Source: Agrocybe praecox (taxonomy: Eukaryota; Basidiomycota; Agaricomycetes; Agaricales; Agrocybaceae). Taken from it: a stretch of DNA of 64,000 bases. Shown here piece after piece: positions 1-9,659 of this stretch. Numbering within the stretch: position 1 is the first letter of the stretch; the number at the start of each line of letters is the position of its first letter. The position numbers and the translations under genes are program-made. Location: assembly GCA_964017145.1 (NCBI GenBank), contig OZ024847.1, positions 2,232,001 to 2,296,000 of the forward strand. The letters run 5' to 3'. Under the pieces are notes generated by a model. That model was not told the DNA's origin. It was given only the letters and a program-made list of their open reading frames with translations, and did no database searches.

Positions 1-3000
1 AGCTAACTCCTGGATAGCCGCAACCTTCTCGGCGTGAGTAGAGAGACCCAAACGAGATACTTTTTGGCCGAGTAACAAGATAGAAGAATAGCCTACGAAA
101 CATTTGGGAGGTGAGAGAGTGATTCCGGACGAAGCGATAGCACTAAGCACTTTATCCAAGTGGATCAAGTGTTCTTCCCAGTTCCTTGAGAATACTACGA
201 TATCATCGATATAGACCAAGGCGAAAAGCCATAAGAAGGGCGAGAGAACTCCTTGCATGATGCGTTGGAAGATGGATGGGCCGTTACGCAACCCGAAAGG
301 CATACGCTTGAATTGCCATAAGCCCAGATGACAACGAAAAGCTGTTTTTTCTTTATCCTTGTCCGCCATTTCGAGTTGAGTAAAACCTGATAACGCATCG
401 AAAGAGGACAGTACTTGAGAGCCGGATAGAGCTTGAATGATTTCAGACTGGCGGGGAATAGGGAACTCGTCCGGTATAGTATGAGCGTTTAACTTTCGGT
501 AATTGACTACCAAACGAGGTTTGCCGTTTCTGTAGACGACTACCACAGGAAATCCCCAAGGGCTAACGGACGGCTCAATCACCCCAGCTTCGAACCAAGC
601 ATTAATTTGCTTATCGATTACTTCACGTTTCGCAGGCGAAGCGCCGTACATAGGAACGGAAATGGGTTGAGTACCAGGTTTCAGAGGAACTTCAACACGG
701 GCTTCGACTTGCCCCAGTCGTCCGTTGACTCCAAACGCTCGCTCGTTCTTCTTCAGTACGGAAGCTAGTCTGGTTCGATATTCCTCGGGAATATCAGGTC
801 CTAGGTTTACCAAGGTCGATACGTCTCCATGAACGTCGTCGATAGCCACGGTGGTGGTTTTAGGTCCCCACGATTCATCCTGCTCTAATTTGTCGTCACT
901 TGGTTCTCGTATGGTGGTTGCAGCTCCTAGATCCTGATCTCTGAGGGTACCAGTTATAACGGCTCTGATCGCATCGGCCGCTGCGGACATCTTCGTCGCC
1001 TCAGGGCCGTCTGACTTGTTTAAGGCCATGGGATCGAGCAAGTGTCCGACTACGTCCCCCATTCGTATGTAAATCGGTCTGGGAGTGGGATTCGCAATGG
1101 GCAAGTATGGGCAAGCAGAATTAATCCACGTCGTTGGAGCAGCTAATATATCCGAAGTATCGGTTCCAATAACGACCTTTTCCACTATCCATTCACGCTC
1201 ATCTCCGAAAGGAGCTTGCACCTTAATGTTATGGACGGAACCAGCGGCAATACAGACGTCCTGAGCCGCAACTACTGGGGCATCCTTATCCGATTGTCGT
1301 GCCTTAGCTCTTGCTCGTCTAACTGCTCGAGACCTCACGAAAGATTGAGAGGTGAAGGCCTGTCGAATTTCGAAACCCAAGTCTACGCTCTGCGCGGAAG
1401 AAGCTTGTATCGTGTATAGCGCATCCCTTCCTACTAAGACTTCCCTCTGACCAGTAGCGTATCTTCGTAGGCCAAGTTCATAAGTCGTTTGAAAGTCCTC
1501 TCCTATGAGCAAGGGCACTCTCATATCCCTAACAATGTACGCCTCTAAGTCGAATTGCAGAACGGTACCATCCTCCGCTGATGTAATTAGAGAGGTGCGA
1601 ACATAGCCAAGGACTTTAGCATTACCCGTAAGATGGTAGAGTTTCATTCTTAATCCTTCTTTAATGCGAGGAAGGTCAGGAATCGATTTGTAAAATTCTT
1701 CAGACATTAGCGTGATGTCAGCCCCCGAATCTAGGCGTGTTTGCACCGACGTGTTCTCGATGGAATGTACTCGAGCTTTAATATGTAATGCTCTGGCGCC
1801 GAGAGATCCCATACCCTCAGGAAGGGCTCGACCTCTCTTAACCTTGACTATTCGTTCGGAGGAGGCACTCTCGGAACCGGAGACATCGCTAGATGATAGA
1901 TCCTTTTTCGGAATAGCTCGAGTGTTGGCTCGTCGTATCCGACGAGGTAAAAGGGTAGCTTTGACTTGAGCAGGTAATTCCTTGGTTATATTGAGAGCTT
2001 CCTTATAAGTAGCCTCAGCGGGATCACTCGAATCATAAGCAGAAAGATCATTCTGATTTTGCTCTACAATCATAGCTAGATACTCTCTATCCCATTCCGC
2101 TTCCTGGTCTGGTTCCCAATCGACATGCAACATATTAGCGCTTCGGAGAGCTTGGAATCTACCATAATGTGGGCAGTCCCGGAAGAAGTGTTTGGGGCTC
2201 GTACAGATAAAACAAGTTCCATTCGGCAGCTTAGCACTGACCACTGTGTCATCTCGGGAGAAGGAATAACCGTCAATTGTTTTTCCTTCTGGGAAACGGG
2301 AGGAACGAGGTTTGACTGGTCCTTTGGCTCGCGATTTGTTGTTCAAGACGAGCGCTTCCTTCTCGGATCCTTCAGTCCCACCCTCTTCATCACTGAATTC
2401 CTCTTCCTTGACCTTCTCAGTCACCATGGCTCGTTTTCTACTAAATTGATATGAACGCGAGGGTGGATTCCGAAGTCGTTCGTTGAGTAAGAAATGACTC
2501 TCAAGAGATTGCTGTAACCGGGCAGCAGTGGCTTGTAATTGGAATAATGTAGGGCATGTATAATTGTTGAGGGTGTGACTCCATTCAGTTGGTTGAGTAC
2601 GTAGAACTCGAGAGACAGCGAGCGGTCCATCAGCATCATCGGTGAATAGGAATTGGTGATAGCGGATTCGTCGCTGAAGGAATTGGAGTGGAGTCTCATG
2701 TTCATGGCTTCGTTGACGAAACTTCATTTCTTCGAACTCTCGAGTGCGTTCTTGAACCCAGTTCTCATTCATGAAATGCTCGCGAATTCCTCGTAATAGA
2801 TAGTCCCAGTTCTGACCAAGATAAATCTGCTCTGGGAGGGGTAGCGTATCCCACCATAACTTTGCTGGGCCAGACCATTTGAAAGTGGCTAATTGACCTA
2901 TTCCTCTTTTCATCCTTTGACCAAGCTTAGCAAAGCCACCCATCTCACTGAGATATTCGATGAGAGTGTCGTTCTTTCCGTTCCAAGCTGGTAGATTAGA

Positions 3001-4875
3001 TAGATTAATTTTTGGATTCATCTGCCATTCTTCGTCAGCTGCAGGTAAGGCAGCTGCAGCTCCGACAGGAGGAGGACCTCCACCACCGCCTCCACCACCA
3101 CCTCCACCACCACCACCGCCTCGACCAAGATTATACCCAGGCCAGCCTGTGTAACCGGGTGGCCATCCAGGTGGTCCGTTCGGTCCTCCACCAGGGCCAT
3201 TGGGGTCTCCTGAGGGATCCCCAGGCCCTCCCGGCGGTCCGTTGAAGCTCGGTTTATCCTTGGTTTCTGTCTCCTTAGAATTGGCGATGCTGGAGTCGGT
3301 AGAGCCCGGAGAGTTCTTGAACTGATAGCTAGTCCATCCGCTAACAGGAGGATTCGATACGGCATTAGGGGTCGTGTTCAGAATCCCTCTACGCGTCACG
3401 AATGGCCCCCCAGTTTCCATTGAATTGACGTTAGAATCGAAGCGGCCCACACCTGGTAAAGACGATATAGCATGACGGCTGGGGATTGCAGATATCGACT
3501 CGGGCATAGGGACCACCCTTTCGGCGTTCGCAGTGGGTCTCCTATTCGTCAAGAACGAACTGATGGAGTTGTTGACCGCTTCGTTCGGCGCAGGTTCATC
3601 GCGTGGTTTAGGCAAGGAGGAGTCGACACGGGCTCGATAGACGAATGGGGAGGTAGGCAACGGTTTGGATCCTTTCTCTTCGAATTCCTTAATTAGAGAA
3701 TGTCGCGTAGCCAAATTATCCCTGCTAAATCCTGACGGATAATCGTCTCGAGCTGCTAGACGAGCTAGGACGGTCCTTGGAGAGGATTGAGCAATTATTG
3801 ATCGTTCCGAAGGGTTGGAGGAATGGTAGGAGGCTACCGACACGACTTCATCATTATCCGAGAATAGCTTCCGGAGCTTATTGAAGTATTGAGTAACGTG
3901 TGATACGGCAATTTCACATCGTCGTTGCAAAACCGGCACTGTCAGCACGATTTCCGAAGGGTTTCCGTGCCAGGCCAGCATACGAAGTAAGGAGTAATTT
4001 GAGTCCACGGTAAACGAAGAGCGTTTTCCGCGATAGAAGAAGTCCGCCAAAGATTCCAATATTTGAGAAAGAGCTAGGAGAATCTGCCCAATTTCATGCA
4101 GTCGTTCCTTGGGTAACGCGTAGAAGGTTTCCTCCGTAGTTAGGTCATACGAAATTAAGTCGGTAATCCTAATTTGAGATTTGACGAACGACTGTATGGC
4201 TTGAGGTAAATTCTCCCAGAAGCAAGCTAGATGCGGGGCGGTCCACCTAAGGATAACGTCCCTTAGCAATATAGCTTCCTCCGCAGGTCTTCCAATGAGC
4301 GCGCCATCTGAGGCTCCGAACTCTTCGAGAGGATCACGATCGACCAAGGGATCGAAAGGAGCATGATACTTTAGTAAGGAAGTATGCAGAGGTTCGTGGA
4401 ATAGCGGGAGTTCGCCCGCTACTGGTATACCGTGGAATATTCGCGGATATTCATCTTCCCTTTTGTCGCGTTTCGCATTGATGGTGTTATCCGATCCATT
4501 GGTGCTATGGGTTCCAAACAAGGAAGAGAGTGACGGAGTAGCCGAGGCAGAACGAAAGCTTTCGTCTCCACCCACCGAGGATCCATTCGTCGAGCTAGGA
4601 GCGCCAGCTCCCTCGCTTCTGGCGCTAGTAGCAACCGATTCAGCAAGGTCAAGAACCGGAGCTCCCGCTTCTAACGGTAGAGTTTCTCCAACCGTCTGAG
4701 GGTCAGGGGGCCCTTCCTCTATGGTGACTCTTCGTCTGGAGTTGTTGGTTCTTCTGGCAGCGGGAGCAGGTAACTCTACTCCCGGGGTAGTCGAACGCGA
4801 ATTAATCGTATTCCTTCCGCGACTAGGATTGGTTCCGTTGGTGGAACCTCGATTGGAGTTCCTCGAGGATGCCAT
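1..4875 (-). CDS. Gag-Pol polyprotein (partial, C-terminus outside window)
   Basis: The retrotransposon polyprotein packages element RNA (Gag) and copies it (Pol). From the ATG at 4875 there are 1625 codons without a stop to the window edge. Residues 1-560 are polar Gag-like sequence, then a poly-glycine run around residues 585-602 leads into the retrotransposon-gag-like region. A CX2CX4HX4C zinc knuckle has its metal ligands at C888, C891, H896 and C901. The aspartic protease active site is the DSGAD at D1049. The reverse transcriptase follows, with an FDALSGF motif, an FGLRNGPSIFQ motif and the catalytic YIDD at 1555-1558. Gag and Pol are in one frame, so no frameshift is needed between them in the visible part. 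RNase H and integrase are expected to the left. The start was chosen as the first ATG of the frame downstream of the LTR and leader; other starts are possible. Confidence 0.93.
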   Translation of the reverse strand, partial: MASSRNSNRGSTNGTNPSRGRNTINSRSTTPGVELPAPAARRTNNSRRRVTIEEGPPDPQTVGETLPLEAGAPVLDLAESVATSARSEGAGAPSSTNGSSVGGDESFRSASATPSLSSLFGTHSTNGSDNTINAKRDKREDEYPRIFHGIPVAGELPLFHEPLHTSLLKYHAPFDPLVDRDPLEEFGASDGALIGRPAEEAILLRDVILRWTAPHLACFWENLPQAIQSFVKSQIRITDLISYDLTTEETFYALPKERLHEIGQILLALSQILESLADFFYRGKRSSFTVDSNYSLLRMLAWHGNPSEIVLTVPVLQRRCEIAVSHVTQYFNKLRKLFSDNDEVVSVASYHSSNPSERSIIAQSSPRTVLARLAARDDYPSGFSRDNLATRHSLIKEFEEKGSKPLPTSPFVYRARVDSSLPKPRDEPAPNEAVNNSISSFLTNRRPTANAERVVPMPESISAIPSRHAISSLPGVGRFDSNVNSMETGGPFVTRRGILNTTPNAVSNPPVSGWTSYQFKNSPGSTDSSIANSKETETKDKPSFNGPPGGPGDPSGDPNGPGGGPNGPPGWPPGYTGWPGYNLGRGGGGGGGGGGGGGGGPPPVGAAAALPAADEEWQMNPKINLSNLPAWNGKNDTLIEYLSEMGGFAKLGQRMKRGIGQLATFKWSGPAKLWWDTLPLPEQIYLGQNWDYLLRGIREHFMNENWVQERTREFEEMKFRQRSHEHETPLQFLQRRIRYHQFLFTDDADGPLAVSRVLRTQPTEWSHTLNNYTCPTLFQLQATAARLQQSLESHFLLNERLRNPPSRSYQFSRKRAMVTEKVKEEEFSDEEGGTEGSEKEALVLNNKSRAKGPVKPRSSRFPEGKTIDGYSFSRDDTVVSAKLPNGTCFICTSPKHFFRDCPHYGRFQALRSANMLHVDWEPDQEAEWDREYLAMIVEQNQNDLSAYDSSDPAEATYKEALNITKELPAQVKATLLPRRIRRANTRAIPKKDLSSSDVSGSESASSERIVKVKRGRALPEGMGSLGARALHIKARVHSIENTSVQTRLDSGADITLMSEEFYKSIPDLPRIKEGLRMKLYHLTGNAKVLGYVRTSLITSAEDGTVLQFDLEAYIVRDMRVPLLIGEDFQTTYELGLRRYATGQREVLVGRDALYTIQASSAQSVDLGFEIRQAFTSQSFVRSRAVRRARAKARQSDKDAPVVAAQDVCIAAGSVHNIKVQAPFGDEREWIVEKVVIGTDTSDILAAPTTWINSACPYLPIANPTPRPIYIRMGDVVGHLLDPMALNKSDGPEATKMSAAADAIRAVITGTLRDQDLGAATTIREPSDDKLEQDESWGPKTTTVAIDDVHGDVSTLVNLGPDIPEEYRTRLASVLKKNERAFGVNGRLGQVEARVEVPLKPGTQPISVPMYGASPAKREVIDKQINAWFEAGVIEPSVSPWGFPVVVVYRNGKPRLVVNYRKLNAHTIPDEFPIPRQSEIIQALSGSQVLSSFDALSGFTQLEMADKDKEKTAFRCHLGLWQFKRMPFGLRNGPSIFQRIMQGVLSPFLWLFALVYIDDIVVFSRNWEEHLIHLDKVLSAIASSGITLSPPKCFVGYSSILLLGQKVSRLGLSTHAEKVAAIQELA

Positions 4876-5194
4876 ACGCCCGGGGGGGAATATAGGAAGG
4901 TTGAAACGACGAGAGTGAAGCAAGAGTGTGCGAGTGTATGGAGGTTTTTGTACGTGATAAGGCCCTTAGAAATTTTCCATAACCCCGAGAGATATCGCCA
5001 AGTCGTTAGAACGAGCAGTAGACTGAATAGACGGGTTTGAATAATAATAATTTTCCTACGATCGGATCGTCCAGCGAAGCGCATCGGTAGGAGGAAAGGG
5101 GTAGACATGCTATACGAATAGAAATGGAAGTGAATTGAAATAGCAGGGGGTTTTCGCGAGTTCCTTCGACGTGAGTTTTCGAGAGGGAGTTGAG

Positions 5195-5308
5195 GGTTCA
5201 AAGAATTTCGGCCTGCGCTGCCATGGGCGCAGCAGACCTTATATCCTTGAAGGTTCGAAGATTTTCGGCCTGCGCTACCATAGGCGCAGCAGACCTTATA
5301 TCTTCGAA
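5195..5308. repeat. Two tandem copies of a 57-bp unit in the retroelement leader
   Basis: Copies at 5195-5251 and 5252-5308 both begin with ggttc and contain the near-palindrome tgcgct-N-ggcgca followed by gcagaccttatat. They differ at a handful of positions. Weaker relatives containing cccgaaggcgc lie further right, near 5335 and 5430. Confidence 0.85.
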
Positions 5309-5606
5309 TTTCGAACGAGTTTAAGCAGATGCTGCCCGAAGGCGCTATCCACTGTGGCTCGTTCTGAATCACTCCCTGAATTCCAAGGCCCGGAAAAGGG
5401 TCCGAGAGAGTACGAAACTAAGACAGTGCAGCCCGAAGGCGCAACCGGCTACGTTTCATATGCTCGGATAGGCACGGTTGACGCAACTCGAAAGCGCTGT
5501 CAACCGATTCCCCTCGTTCCTTAACCTTGGTCCGTCGAATCGTTCGTCGGTTGGTCGTCCCGTTTTTCGTTGCGAGAAAAGAGCACCTTCAATGCAGGGA
5601 TTGAAG

Positions 5607-5624
5607 TCCGCGGTGCCCCCACCA
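5607..5624 (-). other. Candidate primer binding site
   Basis: One base inside the inner LTR boundary, the minus strand reads TGG followed by a G-rich stretch (TGGTGGGGGCACCG). TGG is the complement of the CCA tail of a tRNA, and the position is the canonical one for minus-strand priming. I cannot name the tRNA. Confidence 0.55.
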
Positions 5625-5625
5625 T

Positions 5626-6049
5626 TGTGACGCTAGGCCGTTCGGGACTTCGAGGCATCGAGGTGCACGATGGGAGAAGTTGAGAGGAAGTTGTGAGTGA
5701 GCGTGACGTTCGTCGGAACGTCACGGTCATGCTGTTGTGACTCATCAGCTAGAGACTCTGTCATCCTGAGCAGGGGAGCAGATGTCTGGGTGCTCAGCCG
5801 GCGAAGGTAGAGTACGACTCTCGGATTCTTCAGGGATCACGTTGGAGTCGTCAAGAAGTAAAGATGTATTATAACTAGTGCTACCGAACGTTATAAGTAC
5901 TAGTAAACATTATTATCTAATAATACATTAAGCGAGCACGGGCCGTGGGGATGAGATAAGATAAGAACGGCGCGTGCGAGATTCGAAAATAAAATAGTGC
6001 GACAAGAAACAAGATACCGCGGACGCTTATATGATACTATCCCGTCACA
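5626..6049 (-). repeat. 5' long terminal repeat (424 bp)
   Basis: The LTR is bounded by a 6-bp inverted terminal repeat, tgtgac at 5626 and gtcaca ending at 6049, with the usual TG...CA ends. A primer binding site lies just inside. Its outer edge coincides exactly with the point where TPR-gene homology starts. The interior is AT-rich around 5870-5935. The partner LTR is outside the window, so the boundaries rest on the termini, the primer site and the gene junction. Confidence 0.82.
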
Positions 6050-6054
6050 TCTAC
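6050..6054. other. Probable 5-bp target-site duplication (one side)
   Basis: The bases tctac directly right of the LTR are part of the TPR coding sequence; intact copies read atctac before cgatccagtgg. A 5-bp duplication is usual for gypsy elements. The matching copy would lie left of the window. Confidence 0.6.
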
Positions 6055-6645
6055 TGATCCAGTGGTGACATAGATCGTGCGGTGTCTAACATGCGACGGT
6101 CGATCGAGATTGATCGAGGTCAAGACAGAATTCCATTTTCCTGGATTTTGTCTAATCTTCTTGCCGACGCTGAGGAGGAAGAAGAAGCCCTTACCGTTGC
6201 ATATGTGGCCATACAAGAATGCGAGAAGTGGCCGGACAGTTGCTCTATCGTCGACAAGGAACGTTATGCACAGGCGCAGTATACTCTGTCCCTACGTTTC
6301 TTCGCAAACAACAACCTTGTTCAGGCACGAAGGCTGCTTCTCAAGGTCCGATCGTTCTACCAACAACATTCACAGACCAGAAATCTTTGGTTCATCCAGC
6401 TGGGCATAACTCTATGGGCGTTAGGACACCTAGAGTGCGCATCAGACCGACACGAAGAAGGCATCGCTGCAAGAACCGAACTCACCGAGTTGCGAACACG
6501 ACTTCGACTCATATTTCCGCGTCTTGACGAATTTGTGGAGGTGGGGTTGAAAAGGGAACGTAATTTTGCTGCGTGGAAGGACCTCCTCAAAAAGATCAAT
6601 TTAACATGTGGACACCAGGATGAAGATGATATAATCGAAACTTGA
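6055..6645 (+). pseudogene. TPR gene copy A, 3' fragment cut off by the retroelement
   Basis: This is the C-terminal fifth of the TPR protein family also present at 16791, 30331, 39161 and 51082. The remaining frame encodes TPR helices with motifs such as GDID/RAVSNMRRS and ALGHLECAS, followed by the family tail CGHQDEDD. The gypsy element separates it from its 5' part, which must lie outside the window. The first codon after the junction is TGA where intact paralogues have CGA, so there is also a nonsense change. The fragment ends early at 6643-6645 after a small local change in the tail. Up to about position 6380 it resembles copy C, and after that copy D. It is not expected to make a product. 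Confidence 0.85.
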
Positions 6646-7499
6646 AAGCGCACTAATATCCCAGTTCGAAAATCTGGCAGTTTCGTCAGATGAGCCTGTA
6701 TAGCTGCAGTCATAGTTTTGTAGTACAACATTTGTATCTAACATCCAATGTAATGCTAGTGTCTATCTATTAAGTATACCAGCACTGGGTCTCTTTGTGC
6801 TAACAACCTCAAAGAACAATACCCTCGACACACATGAAGTAATTGAAGACAGAAGGAAACACTTGACAAGGGTCGAGAAATGGCATGTGGAGAGATGTTG
6901 GTTTCGAGTATGTCAAGGTAATAAATTAACGCGACATGGCGAAATTGACCAAGATGTAGGGTATGGTCAAAAAATCGGGTGCACCAAGAAAATTCAAAAT
7001 ATCATCAACGTTCCAGGTACTCTGGCGATGGGTAAGAATCCAGCGCAGTCTACTCGATATTATGCAACGAGTCGGGAGCTCACCAAGAATGTGCGATATA
7101 CTTCCTGGTCTTGGATGTCTCTGTCAAAGTCTATACTGCGTCAACGACAAGATACGCGGAGATTGGGAACTTGAATAAAAATGTTCAGCGCGTATACAAA
7201 GTCAAAGCGGACATTGCGACGCACCATCATCGAGATTATGACGATGAACCTACCCCCCAGAATCATTTACGCAAGCGAGAAGATCTGTAAAGAAGGAGAG
7301 GTTGAAAAGCATAGTATATCATGGAAAATGTAACATACGTACCCGTGGGGACAAGTATCCCCAACAACCAAACACCTATCATTTGGCGCTTCAAAGGTAG
7401 AGAACGAATTCCGTCATCCTTGATTCAGCGTTCTCGATCGAACACTCTTTCCGCGCAACCCGCTTCGAGCACCCTCGCATTTCATCCAGGCATCCAATG
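6646..7499 (+). repeat. TPR-gene trailer block, copy 1
   Basis: This non-coding 3' flank recurs after copies B (20400-20920), C (34600-35220) and, shortened, E (54708-55205). All share landmarks such as aatgtaat...ctatctatt, caacctcaaagaacaatacc and, near the end, atggaaaatgtaacatacg. Short open frames in it are not conserved as reading frames between copies, so I call no gene. Confidence 0.75.
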
Positions 7500-9530
7500 C
7501 TTATGAGTAAATGTGGGGACTTCCCTCTACACTCTTATAAGCAACCCACCGCCGCTGGCGCCGTGCACGCCTGACCGGAGATCCAATATCTTGAAGTACG
7601 TTGAAAACGCCAACATTCGCCTTTTTTCTAACCAAGACAACCGATGATCTTCCACTGCCGAAAGGATGTCGGCGCTCGTTCCCTATGCTCGCGAGACCAC
7701 TCGCACAAGCACACCTGGCTGGGTATGCATAAATCCGCCACGATGGGATGTATAGGTGGATAAAAGCCGAGCTCGTTCGGTGTTTGTGCTTCAAACAAGG
7801 TGTGTCAAGGCGGGACCCGTTCAAACGCTGGTCTCCACGCAGTCGATTGGGTGGTGGAGTGCTTCTACATGTCCAAGCAGCACTGCGACATGTTTTGTAT
7901 GTATGTGTGATGGCAATAATGTGGGCAGGTACGTGCGACCTTCTTACTGAAGCTGGACACGTTAAGCTATGATTCAGGGACTGGAACAAAAATTCAAACT
8001 TACTAACACGACACACAACGTACTACATGCGCGAGTTCCCACCAACCATATCCTTTAGAACCCTTAAACCCAAGTATTGACTTTCCGCGTCCTGAGATGG
8101 AGAGCTGAGCGACATGTTCAACTCAGTGCGGTAGATGGGTAGACTCGACTCACCAAATATAGCCCTTGATGCTCTCTTTTCCCGCTCTCAAATCTCCATC
8201 GCACCCAATTTCACGATATCAAACTACGAAGGCAGGGTAAACTGGAATAATGACATCTAATCAGTGCGTATATGCTTTGAAAATGGATATTTCTTACAAC
8301 ATATCGAGACCAACCATTCGATGGCCTAGCGTAAAGGGCAGATGAGAAGGAGAAGGGGTGTCTGGAACGGCATAAATGTGAAGGAATATCATATTAAGAA
8401 AGAAAAATTCACGTACAAGTCGAGGAGGCACAATTGTACGTTTCGAATATCTTCGGGATCCATAGATTGAGGATAGGAGCGGTTTGGAGTATCCAATGGA
8501 GGGGCCAACATGGGGAGGCCTCTGCGATTATAAGGATGATGTGTAAAGTCGGTGTTGATTATTTCTCGTAGCGGAGACGAGGACGACTAACTTGATCGAG
8601 TTTGATCGAGTACTCAAAATTTGTGAAACAAGTATGGGGTTCTTTGGAAAAGCTAGAGCTGGTACTGAATAAGCACAGATCGAAGATGCGAAAAAGAAGA
8701 GTTAATGCAGACATGGACTCACCAACAGCTGTAGTTTTACAAGACCAGCAATATTGCAAGCGACAGCTCAGCTGATTCTCTGCCAACCATCTGCATCATG
8801 TGTTGATCCTCGAAAAAGCGACGATCTTGCATCATCCGAGCGAGACATTTTCTTTGAAAGGAAGAAAGAAAGTGTGAGTGTGAGTGCAGAAATTTAGAGC
8901 GAAGTTCAAACACGGAAAGACCTAATAACTCCGGAATGAATTGTTTCAACATTACTTACATGATAGCTAGGCCACGAGTGGTTGGCCTAGCTTTGAGGGA
9001 GCCATACCCATCGCATCAATTAACGCTATCCCGTTCATCATAGTGAGGAGGAGGGGAGTCTGGAAAGAAATAAATGTGAGCATGTGAGTACAATGGGATA
9101 TCTGAGAAAAGGCACGTACTGGTCCAGAAAACACGTATACAATGAACCATCCATCGTCGAGCTTCACAATTACAGGATGGCAGCATTGTCGGAACTTTGA
9201 AGTGCCCGATAGAGGGGGCCAACATGGGAAGCCTCTGTGAGATGACAAGGATTGGGTGTAAGTAGTTAAATATGGAGACGAGAAGAGCTCACTTGATTGA
9301 GTACGCGGAATCCAAGATCAAATACAGCGTTTTAGAGATGATACGAAACAGCAGAAAGATGCGTGTAAGAAGAGTAAATGCAAACATGGACTCACCAGTG
9401 GCTATATTTAAGAGAACGATCATTGATCCTCAAAAAACATCGAATCCTGACATCATCGAAGGAGGGCCGTTTCTTCGAAAGGAGGTAGAGAAATTTAGAG
9501 CAAACACGGAAAACGGAACGGATGGCTTCA
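7500..9530 (-). pseudogene. M-family locus M1 (decayed multi-exon gene, two head-to-tail units)
   Basis: I do not recognise this family. Its copies share exon-like segments separated by short intervals with good minus-strand splice donors (plus-strand actcacc and acttac). At M1 the conserved segments include a C-terminal SVRRSHVPAHI segment near 7935, GRGKSILGFKG near 8070, a REKRA-like segment near 8180, and the exon ending with CCHPVIVKLDD around 9130-9230. A second 5' unit (8556-8950) precedes the main chain, as in M6. Frames are broken by stops and I could not assemble one open model, so it is called a pseudogene. It is convergent with TPR copy A. The promoter box follows at 9544. Confidence 0.5.
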
Positions 9531-9543
9531 AGCGACGCCGAGC

Positions 9544-9620
9544 GGTCACGCGACTTTAATCGATTTCTTCCGTTACGCGTCGCGTCGCGTCGCCAGGGCC
9601 GAGCCTTCTCTGAGACAATT
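9544..9620 (-). promoter_or_regulatory. M-family promoter box, copy 1 (ACGCGT core)
   Basis: This is a conserved ~75-bp box: ggtcacgcgactt, then ttccgttacgcgtcgcgt, then a ccaaggccgagcctta-like tail (here slightly altered). It contains the palindrome ACGCGT, the core of MluI cell-cycle boxes known from other fungi. It sits at the 5' side of minus-strand locus M1, as do six further copies at other M loci. Confidence 0.6.
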
Positions 9621-9659
9621 TATTTACTTCTTCCTTTCCACCACTTCAGCTCCTCCTTT

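Larger units (their letters stand above)
4876..5625 (-). other. Untranslated leader between LTR and gag-pol
   Basis: This 750-bp stretch lies between the LTR and the Gag start. Open frames across it, for example 4776-5372 on the minus strand, exist mainly because of the 57-bp tandem repeat and show no protein-like features. I treat it as a leader that probably holds the packaging signal. Confidence 0.6.
1..6049 (-). mobile_element. Ty3/gypsy LTR retrotransposon, cut by the left window edge
   Basis: On the minus strand, reading from right to left, the element shows a 5' LTR (5626-6049), a candidate primer binding site directly inside it, a leader of about 750 bp with a short tandem repeat, and a continuous gag-pol frame that runs off the window. 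The order of CCHC knuckle, then DSGA protease, then YIDD reverse transcriptase shows it is an LTR element. Integrase and the 3' LTR must lie left of the window, so the Ty3 versus Ty1 assignment rests on reverse transcriptase character. The frame is undamaged over 1625 codons, which suggests a young insertion. It interrupts TPR gene copy A. Confidence 0.93.

Noticed and set aside
2960..3245. Plus-strand frames with proline and histidine runs
   Set aside because: They are antisense shadows of the poly-glycine codons in the Gag part of the retroelement.
4776..5372. 198-codon minus-strand frame with repeated GYKVCCAHGSAGR
   Set aside because: It spans the leader and its 57-bp tandem repeat in a frame different from gag-pol; no domain features, so treated as chance.
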